DNA of 64,000 nucleotides from Branchiostoma floridae (taxonomy: Eukaryota > Chordata > Leptocardii > Amphioxiformes > Branchiostomatidae), in assembly GCF_000003815.2 (NCBI RefSeq), contig NC_049991.1, forward strand, positions 7,276,087 to 7,340,086. Direction: 5' to 3'. The translations under genes were made by a program, and so were the position numbers. Below, piece by piece: positions 20,375 through 33,200 of this stretch. The notes under the pieces were generated by a model. It saw only the letters and a list, made by a program, of their open reading frames with translations. It did no database searches and was not told the origin of the DNA. Numbering within the stretch: the first letter of the stretch is position 1; each line of letters begins with the position of its first letter.

Positions 20375-21880
20375 GAGTTGTAGGGATGTCAAACACGTCC
20401 ACTTCTTTTATGTAGTTTTCTTCTGAAGAACGTCAGCTGAGTTACTGAGTATCTGTGTCTAAAGTATACATAACTTTTTTACAATGGAACCAATTTCGCT
20501 TGCAAAGGTAATGTTAACGTTTGTAGTCGACAATGCTCGTGTAAACATTCAACGGTAGGAACACTATGTTTACACAAGAACTCTTTGACCGCCTTGGTTT
20601 ACAAACAGGTCTTACGTTACGTATAGATTTATAAATCGCTTATCTTTCACTGTAGTATTTATAAAACACTGTATTCCATATTCAAGTTTTTTACCAAAAA
20701 CGTGTAAGGGTATGCAAACCACATTATTTTTGTTTCTATCTTTTATTCGTAGCCCCTCCACCACCCCCTCCCCTGAAAATGTTGCAGGGCCTTATATCAA
20801 TTTTGCAACGACGGTGTTTCTGAACAATACGTACTCTTCTGGGGCTCAGGACTTTCGAAGATACCCTTTTAATGTACACATCCACATTTCTGTCCCTCCA
20901 CGTTGAATTAATCTGATCAAACTATTTGCGGATTTTTTTATTCTGACGTTATTTTCAGTAAGATGCCTACTTAGGAAAATCCATGCCTGTTACACATATA
21001 TTCTGGAAAACACTGGTACTTCTGACCTTGTCTCGTTCTTAAATTGAGTGAAGGACGCACCCAAATGGTGACGCACGAATAAAGGTTACTTGCGGTTACA
21101 ACTAGACTTCTCTCTAGTACATACTAAATATATAATCAGCGTAGGCATTCCGCACTGATCACGAAATCATAACCGTTACCATAAACAGACATGGTTCTCC
21201 TGAAAAAGACCACTCTAAAACCTTATTCTCCCTCTAGGGTATCTATTTTAGATTTGTTTTGGATATTTTCAAGATCCGAGCGCGCGGGGGACGAACTCTC
21301 TGGTCAGACCGACGCCCGCGAGAAACCATTCCATAAATAGAGACCAGTTCTGGTGCGTGGTTTAAAAATAGCCCAACCGCATTCATCCGGAGTTTTCCAG
21401 AATGCATGACGCTGGCACCAACCTCCCTCAATGACGTAATCACCAGGGACTCCGCCTTGGATTAAGCTTACACACACCCTGTATTTCAATATCAGCGTTA
21501 AAAGATGGCATCACTTCAAAAGAATTTTGTGTGTGAATTTTCATTGAAAAATATTATTCTCCTTTCGATTGATAGAAATATTAAAGTTTGATCAAGATAT
21601 CTTGCATACGAATGGCTAATTTGATAATCGTTTGAATACTTGAGTTCAAGACAACAAAAAGATACAGATAATAAAAATCAAAATTCAATTGATAGTACAG
21701 TATGGTCAAACTTTGATTCCCTATATATAACTTTATTGTACTAGCATTTGTCCTTACACGTAAATTTATTATAGAGTTGCTTAACATTTTTAATTATAAT
21801 GATAAGTCTATGTCTTCGTCATTTTTTTTTAATTTTTTTAAGACGTCATAGCTTACCTTCAAAACTCACGTTTCTGTTTC
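20375..21880. other. Intergenic, no gene recognised
   Basis: AT-rich spacer between the diverging promoters of gene A (minus) and the unknown 22.6-kb gene (plus). No exon-like frame, RNA gene or repeat structure stood out. Confidence 0.5.
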
Positions 21881-22516
21881 GTCAACAAGAGGGTTTTGAC
21901 CGGGCAGGGACATTACCTTGACAATGGACATAGATCATTGTCACAATAGTGTAATAACTCATCTGCACAAGGTTTGCCTGTCAACAATACAGCCACGTCA
22001 ACAGCTTGTTAAAGGATCAAGACTCACCAAAAAAATTAGTCGTATCATTCTTAGAATTCGAATTGATATAGATGTATCGCCATTGATATCTACACTGGCA
22101 CGTACCAAGTATGATATTCATACGTGACGAATTTGTGCTATGAAAAGCGTGGTCTGCCCCGGTTCCGTTCTGGATAAGTCCCCTTTTCCCCAAATGACGT
22201 TTGTCAAGAGAGCTTTGACCGGGCAGGGACATTACCTTGACAATGAACATGAATAATTGTCACAATAACACAATAAATCATCTAGCACAAGGTTGACCTG
22301 TCAACAATACAGCCACGTCAACAGCTTGAAAGGACTAAGCGCCACAAAAAATATTAGTCGTATCATTCTCAGAATTCGAATTGATATAGATGTATCACCA
22401 TTGCTATCTACATTGGCACGTCATAAGTATGATATCCATACGTAAAGAATTTGTGCTATGAAATGCGTGGTCTGTCCCGGTTCCGTTCTGGATAAATCCC
22501 CATTTCCCCAAATGAC
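21881..22516 (+). repeat. Tandem duplication of about 320 bp upstream of the 22.6-kb gene
   Basis: 21881-22202 and 22203-22516 share long runs: GACCGGGCAGGGACATTACC, CAATACAGCCACGTCAACAG, ATTAGTCGTATCATTCT, GGTTCCGTTCTGGATAA and CCCAAATGACG, with scattered differences. The pair ends about 80 bp upstream of a TATA box, so it could be a duplicated proximal enhancer. Confidence 0.85.
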
Positions 22517-22597
22517 GCGTGTCCTTCAATAAGCCATAAGTCATAGAGGCTGTATTTAACATTGGGTAGGACGTAAACAGGGCGTGGTGCTGGTGTG

Positions 22598-22607
22598 TAT
22601 ATATAAG
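22598..22607 (+). promoter_or_regulatory. TATA box of the unknown 22.6-kb gene
   Basis: TATATATAAG preceded by GGTGCTGGTGTG. It lies about 30 bp before the likely transcription start, and a spliced 5' UTR exon ends at 22732 (GATAGCG|GTAAGC). Confidence 0.65.
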
Positions 22608-22629
22608 GGACGAAGTGCGCAGTTCTGAA

Positions 22630-22732
22630 GAGAAGTCGGCGCCTTGGCAGTGAAAGCTTGTTGCTAGCGTTTGGGGAGAAGACAACTTCTTGAGACCGAA
22701 ACTACAGTTGAAGCTTTGAAGAATTGATAGCG
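22630..22732 (+). other. Non-coding first exon of the unknown gene
   Basis: It follows the TATA box, has no ATG that continues, and ends in a strong donor (GCG|GTAAGCAATG). The next acceptor is CTTACTTACTCAG at 23074. The 5' end is estimated from the TATA position. Confidence 0.5.
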
Positions 22733-23121
22733 GTAAGCAATGAGTCTTTCAAAACCTTCTTTTTGAATATTATATTCAATTTTCAATTTTGTAACCACAA
22801 ATTCTTTTTGTTGGTCTTATTTTTACCGAAAAGTCAAGATATACGCAAATAAAAACGCAGTAATTGAAATATTTCTAAAGGAAACATGCGTAACTTTAGA
22901 AAAACTGTTTTGAATTTCTGATGCACGTTTTAAAGGAAAATTCGTAATGTTAGATCTCTTTTCAAAATAATTTTTTTCGACACCGGAAAAAGAGAACTGC
23001 TGTTACTAATGTTGTATCACTTCTAATGACGTAGTCTTTAATCTTTACATTAAACAAATGCCTTACTTACTCAGGGTTTCATCAAACGACTCCTGTAAAA
23101 GCCGTGACCGTGCCCGTGAAC

Positions 23122-24410
23122 ATGTTTTCCACAATGGCAAGCCGTCCGTTCTACATGGAAGGCCCCCTGCGAAGCTGGGTGGACGACCGAAACATTTGGC
23201 GGGAAGAGTACGACCACGAATGGCTCGACTCTTTCTTTTCTGGATGGTAAGAAATAATTTGAATTATATGATGTGTTATATGATGTGTTATATGATGATT
23301 AGAAAAGATCAAAATTACATGTTATTGATGTCATTTCTACGCCATATAGTTATGGAATACAATGTTTTTTACCCGTAATGATAGTCGGTCGTTGTTGTTG
23401 TTTTGTTGTCCTAATATTGTCACAAAGCATTGTTGTACGTCCCTCCGTATAGTGTGATAATCAGAGAAATTGAATACTTTGTAAAAATGAATTTTCTTTT
23501 CTCTTAAACTTAATGCAGTCGTAAAAGCTGAATTAAGACTAGAATAAGTGATCAATGTAAATCTCTTTATTCACTATTGTCGTGTTTTTGTTTCGATTTC
23601 AATGAATACAGGAATAGAACTTCCAAACTAGGATCAACCCAAACACGCATTCCGGGAATCAACAGTTTCTGGTCAGTAACGCCCCCTACATGCAGTCCCG
23701 TGTTCCCTGCATGCCACACTTCGCAAGTGCATGGCCACAATGACGTCAGGGAAACGAACACAAAACACGAAGACTACACAAAATCATGGATACAGTATTT
23801 AGAGGAGGAAGAACAACTCCCAAATCTAATGAATGTGAACTTCACGAAGCCAACGATGCCACATATTGCAGACGTCAACAACAATCAGAGCCTGAATATC
23901 AACAAAATACGAAATGTACCCATAACACTGAAAGCTGCAAAAATGGTAGAAAACGAAGCGAAGCATGTTGAGTCTGGAAAATCTGCGAGCAAGAACGAGC
24001 TAATGGACGATTCTGAGAAGAAATCATCTGCGAAAAAGGCGGGAAAATCCACAATGAAAGTAATGTGGACAAGCGCCGGAGAGGGAAAAGAGGGGCTGGC
24101 ACCAATTTGGTCAGTCCAGTCGCCCACAGTAAAGATGACAGGAACGGTTGTGGAGAGAAACACAAAGAAAGAAGACTACGCACACGACTGGGACGACGCC
24201 GAGGTGATTGCGACACAGTGCGGGTTATCCGAGGTCAACGACAAAGCGCGGGAAGAGTTGGAGCGGGAATGGAGGCAGGACCTGCTGTACTGCTATCCGT
24301 GGGAGACAGAGGGCGCTCTTTATCGTGACGTCATCCACGTAGAGCTGAACCAGAAAACGGACAAGATGGGCAGGCCGGTGTTGCGTCGGAAACATAGTTT
24401 CGGTTCTTAA
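23122..24410 (+). CDS. Unrecognised 307-aa protein with internal repeats
   Basis: Coding exons 23122-23246 and 23612-24410, joined in phase 2 so that TG|G makes Trp-42. The protein starts MFSTMASRPFYMEGPLRSWV and then has an acidic/aromatic stretch (IWREEYDHEWLDSFF). Two diverged copies of a unit are visible. Residues about 61-101 have FWSVTPPT ... ETNTKHEDYTKSW, and residues about 208-235 have IWSVQSPT ... ERNTKKEDYAHDW. Between them lies a Lys/Ser/Glu-rich low-complexity segment. There is no signal peptide or membrane segment, and I do not recognise the family. The phase-matched splice, TATA promoter, 5' UTR exon and polyadenylation signal make it a credible gene. Confidence 0.7.
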
Positions 24411-24621
24411 GCTTAAGAAGAAAGACTCATAGTTTGAGAAACGGACTCCAACAAAACATTGAAAGATCGTCCTATTTTTACCGTTTCTGAGACCGATTTG
24501 ACAATGTGTCGTGAGGTCGAGAAATTATAGATATTGACACGATTGACAATGTGATATAAAAGACTGTAATTTCACATTAAGCAATGCACAATGTTGTCCC
24601 AAGAAGAAAATCATTTGACGA

Positions 24622-24627
24622 ATAAAC
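24622..24627 (+). promoter_or_regulatory. Polyadenylation signal of the unknown gene
   Basis: AATAAA about 210 bp after the stop codon, followed by a TGTGATATTACTTTTTTTG GT/T-rich element. Confidence 0.6.
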
Positions 24628-24649
24628 TGTTGTAAACAATGTGATATTA

Positions 24650-25780
24650 CTTTTTTTGTTTTTTTAATCATTTGAATGATCAGCTACTAGTAACGTTATA
24701 TGACTTACAGTTCTATTATGCCAGCTCTGTCATTTGGGGCGCAAATCAACTAGTCATGGTCAGGTCATCGACCTTGTTCCCAGGTAATAAGGCATTAATT
24801 GACCATGACATTTGAGATAGGGATAGATGTGAAATGAATGTATGGCAAGTGGAAGGAGGTAATGAAAGCCTAGATGGCAGTATCAAACATATAACAGAAC
24901 TTAATAAGGGTGTAGGGAGGGGCCGGGAGGAAAGGGGGAGGGAGGACCGTCGAAAAATGATACTAGTATTAAATATATTGACTGAATTCGTCTGACGAGA
25001 CCTTCACTTATCATGCAGCGTCGACGTCGCGAAAGACACATGGCGCATTGGGATGCATATGCAACAAAAGCAAATACATTTTCCAGGGAAGTTTACTCTC
25101 TATCTATTTATCTATCCCTGTGTTCTTTGGCTATATGGTACGGCATACACAAGATCTGGTAACATAACACACATCAAGCTGGTTCATGTAAATTGTGATC
25201 GTAGCTTTCATCAGACTCATACAGAGAATGCAAAATAAGAATACCTGCAAGTGTGGATTGGCGTGATGCGCTGTCATCAAAGGAGATACCTTCAGGAATA
25301 ACAGAGCCACATTACGTGCAGTTACCATAATCACGACACGTCGCCCCTCCATTTTCTTTTGACTCCGACTGTGGCCATCCGAACTGAGCGCGCCTTTTTT
25401 AATTTACATCTGAATTACGCCATCATCAACATAATATATTCTAGCTATGCCTTATCACATATGGCTACCATTATCTAATTAAATATGAGGCCATATAGCT
25501 GTTGCATTTATCAGTAGCGTGTTTATGTAAATATATATGTAGTAAACAACTCTCCAAGCAGATGTTGAATAGGGAAATCGTGCCCTTTTTCTTTATGATA
25601 CGTCTGTTTTTGAGAGAAATAAATGACGTTCTACGTGTACCTATTGTGAATTAGGCCGTTCTTTTTTTTCAATCTCTAGTACTTACAAAGACGAAGAAAA
25701 AAGTATTTTGTCACCCCGATATCCTTTGGCAAACTTTTGTACTGATCCACTCGTATGGTAACAAGTGCTTTTTATTGCGC
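24650..25780. other. Intergenic, no gene recognised
   Basis: It contains a purine-rich stretch (about 24905-24945, GGGAGGGGCCGGGAGG) and AT-rich sequence. No exon was recognised. Confidence 0.5.
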
Positions 25781-25869
25781 CGTACAAGTGCGCCATCTTG
25801 CGAAAAATTTCAGAACTGCAGCACCTTCGACATCCGTGCAGACGCACTGCACTATGGGAATACTACAAG

Positions 25870-25962
25870 ATGGCCGTCTCTGCTGAAAAGTTTGCGGAAA
25901 ACAAAAATTCCAGCGTCCATTCCTCTACGAATTCGCTACCTGAAGTCTTCCTAACAAACTAG
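25870..25962 (+). other. Possible 5' UTR exon of the Kelch-like gene with an upstream ORF
   Basis: AAGATGGCC opens a 30-codon frame (MAVSAEKFAENKNSSVHSS...) whose stop codon TAG is immediately followed by a donor (ACTAG|GTAGGT). The next good acceptor is AACCTACAG at 26529, 36 bp before the Kelch-like start codon. If the exon is real, the transcript carries an upstream ORF ending exactly at the splice junction. Confidence 0.35.
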
Positions 25963-26564
25963 GTAGGTATTTAAGAGCTACATGATATTATTCTGCTGGT
26001 TTATAAGGATGTGGACTCAAAGGTGAGTGCATGTGAGCTATATTTTGAGGAGGCCTTCTCGCGAAGAAACGCTTTGAGTTTGACAAACCAAACCAAGCCA
26101 AGCAAATATTTTCTGACAAACAAAAATGTGTAGCAGTTCCTTTTGAAATTTGTAGGTGCTTTTATAAGAAGATTCTCATGGTAAACATTGCTGTAGATGC
26201 ATATAAACTAGTTTAATTCAAATCTAGGCAAACCTGATTTATTTAAAGCCAGTTTCACAGCATGTGCGTTGACAGGAAGAATTTCTAGGTAATATGTCAA
26301 AGGTAAAATGCCTCGAAAAAGAAAACAAAACCTGTCTGGACGTTGTTATGCAAATCGAAACAATAGTCGAGGTAAGTGCTATTTTCAATTTTTGGGCCTA
26401 AATTACCTTGGACATACTACCTAGAATTCAATCTGATCTCTGGGAAAGGGCCTGTGTACATGTGGATGCTCCGTGACGAATAAAATTTGAACTACAACAC
26501 AACACATAAAACCATTTTTAACCTACAGGGTGTTCCGTCCCTCTGATGACCTCACAGCTGTGCC

Positions 26565-27296
26565 ATGGCGTCCCTGCTGCGACCGCGGTTTGAGAGCGAG
26601 CAGTCCTTCAGCAGTACTGACCTGAACGACAGCGGAGTGTCCAACGAGACCGACACGGCCGACGAGTTCGTCTTCAAGGAGTCCAACCACCCCATCCAGA
26701 TCCTGGAAGGTCTGAACTCTCTACGCCAAACGGGGTCCTTCTGTGACGTTAGCTTGTGCGTGGACGGGATTGAGTTTCCGTGCCACCGCGCCGTCCTTGC
26801 GTCGTTTAGCCCGTACTTCAAAGCCATGTTTTCCAACGAGCTCGCCGAAAGCCACCAAGAGAAGGTCACGATCAACGGCGTGGAAGCCCCGATGATAGAA
26901 CTGCTTCTGGGTTACGCGTACACTTCGGAGATCGTGATAACGAAAATGAACGTGCAGTCACTGTTGGCCGCAGCGAATCTACTAGAGGTGCTGCCAGTTA
27001 GGGATGCGTGCTGCGCGTTCATGGAAAAACACATGGACGAGAGCAACTGTCTCGGGATCCACTGTTTTGCGGAAGCGCACGCCTGCTCGGAACTCCAGGA
27101 AAAAGCGAAGAGTTACGTTCTGACGTCGTTTCCCGAGGTGTGCCAACAGGAGGAGTTTCTTGCGCTCTCGCAGGGAAAGGTCGTAGAGTTCATCTCGGAT
27201 GATAAACTGAACGTGGAGAAGGAAGAGGACGTGTTTGATGCAGTAGTTCGCTGGTTGAATGCAGATACAGGGTCAAGGAGACACGACTTCCATAAG
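26565..27296 (+). CDS. Kelch-like gene exon 1, BTB and most of BACK
   Basis: 244 codons from ATG to a phase-0 donor (CATAAG|GTTTGT). A Ser/Thr/Asp-rich N-terminus (about 35 residues) precedes the BTB fold with its FPCHRAVLASFSPYFKAMF core, and then BACK helices with NCLGIHCFAEAH. Codons are GC-rich compared with the flanking introns. Confidence 0.93.
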
Positions 27297-30200
27297 GTTT
27301 GTATCATAGTGTGTATTTATATCGTATAGCTGCCCTTTAGCATAACATACCAGCTGGTTATAATACACCGAATGACCTATCACACCATTGCACATCCAGC
27401 AGCAAGCATTCACAGTGCAACTATCTAGTGCTATTACTAGTACTAGTAAGGATACTTTTATTATGTATCCCGCACCGTAGACTGCTACACAAACTACAGT
27501 ACTACGGTGTCAGAGGGAACACCCTTGTCTGGATACAGAATTTCCTGCTGGGCCGGTCCCAAACGGTTGTGCTTGATGGAGAGCGTTCGGACCCTATGCC
27601 AGTGACCTCGGGCGTTCCCCAGGGTACAGTGCTGGGGCCCATCCTCTTCCTAGCATACATAAACGATCTCCCAGAACACGCTGCAAATGCAAAGGTGAGA
27701 CTTTTCGCCGATGATTGCATTCTGCAGATGCCCATCCATGACAGCTCTGATTGTAATAAGCTGCAGGAAGACATAGACAACATCTGCCTCTGGGAACAAA
27801 GGTGGCTGATGGAGTTCAATCCATCTAAGTGTGAGGTTATGACCATACCATCGTCCAAAACACCCATCACCCACACATACACAGCCTTGTCACAAACTTT
27901 TAGAGTAGGGGGCTGATATAATGAAAGTAGCAGGCAAGGCGCGTAGCGGCGAGCCACGAAGTGGCGAGCAGGGGGTAGGTATGGGAGGGGGGTGTCCCCC
28001 CGTCCCGTAGGGGGGGGTCTTGGGGGCCTCCCCCTGGGAAAATTTGTAAATTTAGACCCCTAAATATGGTTTGGGGGTGTATTTTGGGTAACTTTTATTG
28101 TTATCTTTAAACTTTGAATTGGCGAAACAATCCTGAATTTCAAAACAATTCGGCATAGGTTCCCCGCTATGACCCCTAACCGGGGGCCAACTATCAGAAA
28201 ACTGCCAGAGGTTTATCAAAACAAATTGCTGGGGGATTTTGTAATGGGGAGCACTGGACTTAAACTTTTATTTTTTGAAATTCTACCCCAAAGTAGCCGG
28301 CTAGAAAAATGTAAGTAGGCGGCTAAAATCGCCGCCTGCCGCCTTGTTTTGACAAGGCTGAAATAATACAGCCTTCACAACCATCCACTAAACAAGGTAA
28401 GTACCACCAAATACCTTGGGGTCACCATCTCTTCCAACCTCACATGGGGCAGCCACGTCGACGCCATAACATCAAAGGCCAACAAAACACTGGGCATGCT
28501 CAGACGCTGCCTGCGGGTTGCCAGCACTGCGGCAAAGGAGAGGGCCTACAAGGCCCTGGTAAGACCCCACCTGGAGTTTGCGCACTGCTATTAATCCCCG
28601 TCAAGGGGGCTGAGCAGTACAAAAGAAGAAGAAGATTATGTATCCACCTAGACTAGAGGTGCTGGAGCAGGTGCGGCTGCCCCTGTGAAGTCTATATAAA
28701 TAATCACTTGTTAAGACAGTGACCTTTATGCGCTCACCTACATTACAGGTGCTGTTAAGTCCACATAAAGAATCACCCGTTGGACAGAAACCTTTATATA
28801 CACACTGGAGCAGGTGCGGCTGCCTTTACTAAGCCTGTATCACCTGCTAGACTGTGTGGACAGCCACAGTGTGATCCTTTTTGTATCATCTTACACTGCA
28901 GGTGCTGGAACAGGTGCAACTGCCCCTGTTGCGTCTGTATCACCTGTTAGACTGTAGAATAGCCACAATGTCATCCTTAATTATGTGCCCACCTTCACTA
29001 CAGGTGCTGGAGCAGGTGCGACTGCCTTTACTAAGCCCGTACCACCTGCTAGACTGTGTAGACAGCCACAGTGTGATCCTTTTAACTATGTACCCACCTC
29101 CACTACAGGTGCTTGAGCAGGTGCGGCTGCCCCTATTAAGCCCGTACCACTTGCTAGACTGTGTAGACAGCCACAGTGTGATCCAACAGTAACCTTTCTG
29201 TACCCACCTCCACTACAGGTGCTGGAGCAGGTGCGACTGCCCTTGTTAAGTCCGTACCACCTGCTAGACTGTGTAGACAGCCACAGTGTGATCCAACAGT
29301 CCCAGCCCTGCAGACGCCTGCTGGAGGAGGCCAAGAGTTACCAGTTACTGGAGGATCGCAGGGGGGAGATGTTCAGTCCTCGCACACGGCCCAGGAGATC
29401 CACAGGTATGGAAACAAGACAAAGGAATTGTAGTACCACTACTTGTTGTAGTATTTTCCAGTATTTGATTTTACTGCTGAAGGGTCTCTGACACAAGTTA
29501 GCAACAGTCAGCCTAAGACTTCACACCACATTTCCAGGTAGCTCTGTCCAGCGGGTCCACACTTGTAAGGCCACACACTTTGAGTTTGAGGTCCTTTTCA
29601 ACACGCTTGAGTCAAGATTTCTTCCATTTCAGATGACCTCTAGTCTATTGCCTGGCAATTGCAATTTATTGATGGCAAGAAGGAAAGCCTCAGGAAGAAC
29701 AAATTAGGAAGTAAATGACCCAATTATAAAAAAGTTATAAATGTGTCCCAAATTCAATACTTGAAAAGAAGGGCCCTGAAAATGTCTGTGGAAAACTTTT
29801 TAAAAAATCAAATTCATTTGAATGTGTAAAGAAATGGGAAGGTAAACTTTAAAGCATTACATACAGAATGAAAAGTCAGGAATGCTACATTTGTATATAC
29901 ATGTATACCATTGATAGTAGTTGATTGTTGAAGTTTCATTAGAACAAGACAAACAACTTGTTGTTGTTTTCCCCCAGGCACAGTTGAAGTGATCATCGCG
30001 GTGGGAGGTGAGGATGATAAGGTGGTACTGCGGAGTGTGGAGAGTTATGACCCCACCATGGGACAGTGGCGTACGCTGGCCTGTCTCCCGTTTGCTGTCA
30101 GTAAGCACGGACTGGTCGTTTCAGGTCAGTGGTACTCAGTTTGTCATTAGTAAAAGTACTTATGACTCAAGACTACTAAAGGTTGCATTACTGGTATGTT

Positions 30201-33200
30201 TCTTTATGCCTGTGTGACTGGTTTTTCTATGTATCATGTTTGTTGTAAATTCTAATAAGTTATCATTTTGCTTGCCATTCTACTCATGTACGAAAATATG
30301 TTAATTTGCAACAAACAAGTTTTCCTGTTTTGTTCATTTGTTTTATAGTAATTGAATGCAGTTGTGGAAATTTCTTATGTCACATTTTACAAACAGGCAC
30401 ATCTATATATGCATCTACCATGTCTTAAATAGAATAAAGGATTTTGTATTCAGTAAAAGACTGTCAATGAAAAATAATACACTAAGAATTTTTTTCATTA
30501 CCTCAGCTGTATCCAGTAGTTTCACATTTAGTTTGTTTGTTTTAGTTTGGTTGTGGGTTGGTTGTGATTTGAATAAGTGCTATTACTATTTCATTGGAAA
30601 TGTTGTCATTCAAAAAGTAAACTAAAAACTGTGTACTGTTGTTATATATATTGTTCTTCTATATGCTATGCATTAACTATGTCTTGAAGAGAATAAAAAC
30701 TTTTGTATTTAGAAAAAGATTGTCAATGAAATATGAAAGACACTTAGCCTGAGTACCATCCTCTGTAGTGACCGCTGGCTCACTACTTTGGTACTCAGGC
30801 TAGAAGACACTAAGATTCAAAAGAATGTTTTGTTATACAGGTAACAACACCTTGTACATGTCAGGAGGAGAGTTCCCGGATGGTTCGGCCAGTAAAGACA
30901 TGTGGAAGTATGACCCCATATTTGATGTGTGGACAGAGATGGCACCCATGAATGTACCCAGGTCTGAGCTAGGTGAGTTAACTTGTGCTAGTGATAACAA
31001 TTATTTGATATTTCTGTGAATTTTAAAGTTTTACATTTAGAGCTCTACATGCATTTTAAACTTTGAAGGACAAACAAGGTTGAAAGGGGCTCGGTAGAAA
31101 GTCCATCATATTCAATATTGCCCAAGAATGAAAGCATTCTTTGTTTTGCTTTATTTGAAGCAGGGCTCTAGCCAGCATCCGTTTTTCCGTCAATTGACGG
31201 AAATTTGCTGGGTCCGACGGAAAATTTGTTAAACCAATCTGTCAACCTTGACGGACAAAAATCCTTGGTGGAAGCTACATGTGTGTCGGCGCCCTTTCGC
31301 ATACGATAATCTCATTAAAACCCGTTTTTCAAGGTCTCGGTTCAGCCCTTCTAATTAATTTTCGCGACGATTGTTATTGGCTGACGGAAAAAAATTTTGA
31401 GCTGGCTAAAGCCTTGATTTGAAGTGAACATTTTACTGTTTTGTACTTTTGTTAATTTTCACTGGCCAGGGATATTTTCACATCAAAGTGTCAACAAAAT
31501 GATTGATGTGAGTGTTCAAGAATTGATACACATGTAATTGTAAAGTTTCATCGGCAGTTTTTTACATTGCAATTACCACCCAAAATGTACATCAAATTTT
31601 TTAGAGGTACAAACTCTTATGGAACTAAATAAGCTTTAAAGAATGACCATTTTCTTGGCTTTTGTGTTTTATTTTCTGGTATATTTGTTTAGAATTCATG
31701 GATTTTTTATTTTTTTTTAGTTTTGGAGTAAAATGAAATATGTACAATTGAGGTATACAAAGCTAGAACAGAGTATATACTAGTACATGGTACTCCATAA
31801 GGGGCGGTATTACCCCAGCGGTGCTGTAATACATCGCATGACTGTATTACTACAGTAACTATATGAGTACGATGTAGTTGTATATTCATGAAAACAACCA
31901 TGATTTGTTTCTACAGGCCTAGCCATGCTGGATGGATTCGTGTACGCTGTGGGTGGTTGGGAGGGGTCATCGCGACTGGACTCGGTAGAACGGTACAGCC
32001 CCGCCACGAACTCTTGGGCCTTCGTCGCACCCATGAAGATGGCAGTCACCAGTCCCGCCATGGTGGCGTACAACGGGAAACTCTATGTCACAGGTAACGT
32101 TCTTTTGCAACTGTTCATCTAATTTTAGTTTACTGGTAACATAACATACTAGATACAGTCCTATGATCTAAAGGCAATAAGATAAAAACACAGTAACTGT
32201 TACAGAAATGATTTCATTGTTGCAATATCTTCTACACAAAAAGTAATGCCCTCTCAATTTTGTGTAGAAAAATGTGTCTTAGGACCTTGTACAACTTTTC
32301 ATATTAATCGGATATGTTATGCAAACCTAAAATGACAAGTGAAACATGTATATATACTGTTACTCTTCAATGTTTGCAGAGGTTTGTTTTTGTGGATTTT
32401 GCTGCAATATTTCCACTGCTTTGCTACCGTATAACCGAGTTGTTTTCACTGTAAACTTCAAACACACAGAAAGACTCCTCTTTTCCTCTTTTACTATAGT
32501 TATAGGTGAATAATAGCATTCAGAAATAGATTAATAGCATTATCAGTTGAATCTTGTCATTTCTTTAATTTTCCGCTCTACAGGAGGAGCTGTACTTGAA
32601 GACGGAGATGGTATTGACCTTGTGCAGTGTTACGACCCTAAGACTAAAGCCTGGATGGAGCTCCAGCCCATGCTGATCGCACGGTCGGGGTCTGCAGCTT
32701 GTGTACTCAAGGGGTTCATCTATGTCATAGGTACGGCTGGAAAAGCCAGTCATCTTGATTCACTGTTATCTAGAATTGAAGTCTAGAACACTGACTAGTG
32801 AAAGTATAAGAGGATACATTTGAAATGTTGTATATAGGGTTGTGCCCATATTGGTTTCCTTAGCCCTCGGGCTAAGCAGCTGTGAAGGCAGACTCAAATA
32901 CTACGAGTACAACAGCTGGGGGCTAGTCCACTGGTAATGTGTTCAACTTAGATATTCTAAACCATAAGTGCCAAGTTTTTACCCTTTTTCGTTTTGTGGT
33001 CCAAAGTATGACTCTGTATAGAAGCCCCCAACCCACTACATGTAAAGCTATCACTAGTAGTACTGTCTACCAATGTTTTGTAGTACACATTTATTAAAAG
33101 ATCCAAGAAGACTGTAACTTGCCCCTATGTTACAACTACTTTAATAGCTCATATATAATAAGTTCTATTGTTACACATGACACCGGTAACTGCTTTTACA

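Noticed and set aside
28881-29192. A separate small protein of repeated LEQVRLPLLSPYHLLDC units
   Set aside because: It is the read-through of the duplicated half-exons in the Kelch-like intron; there is no start context or independent gene structure.
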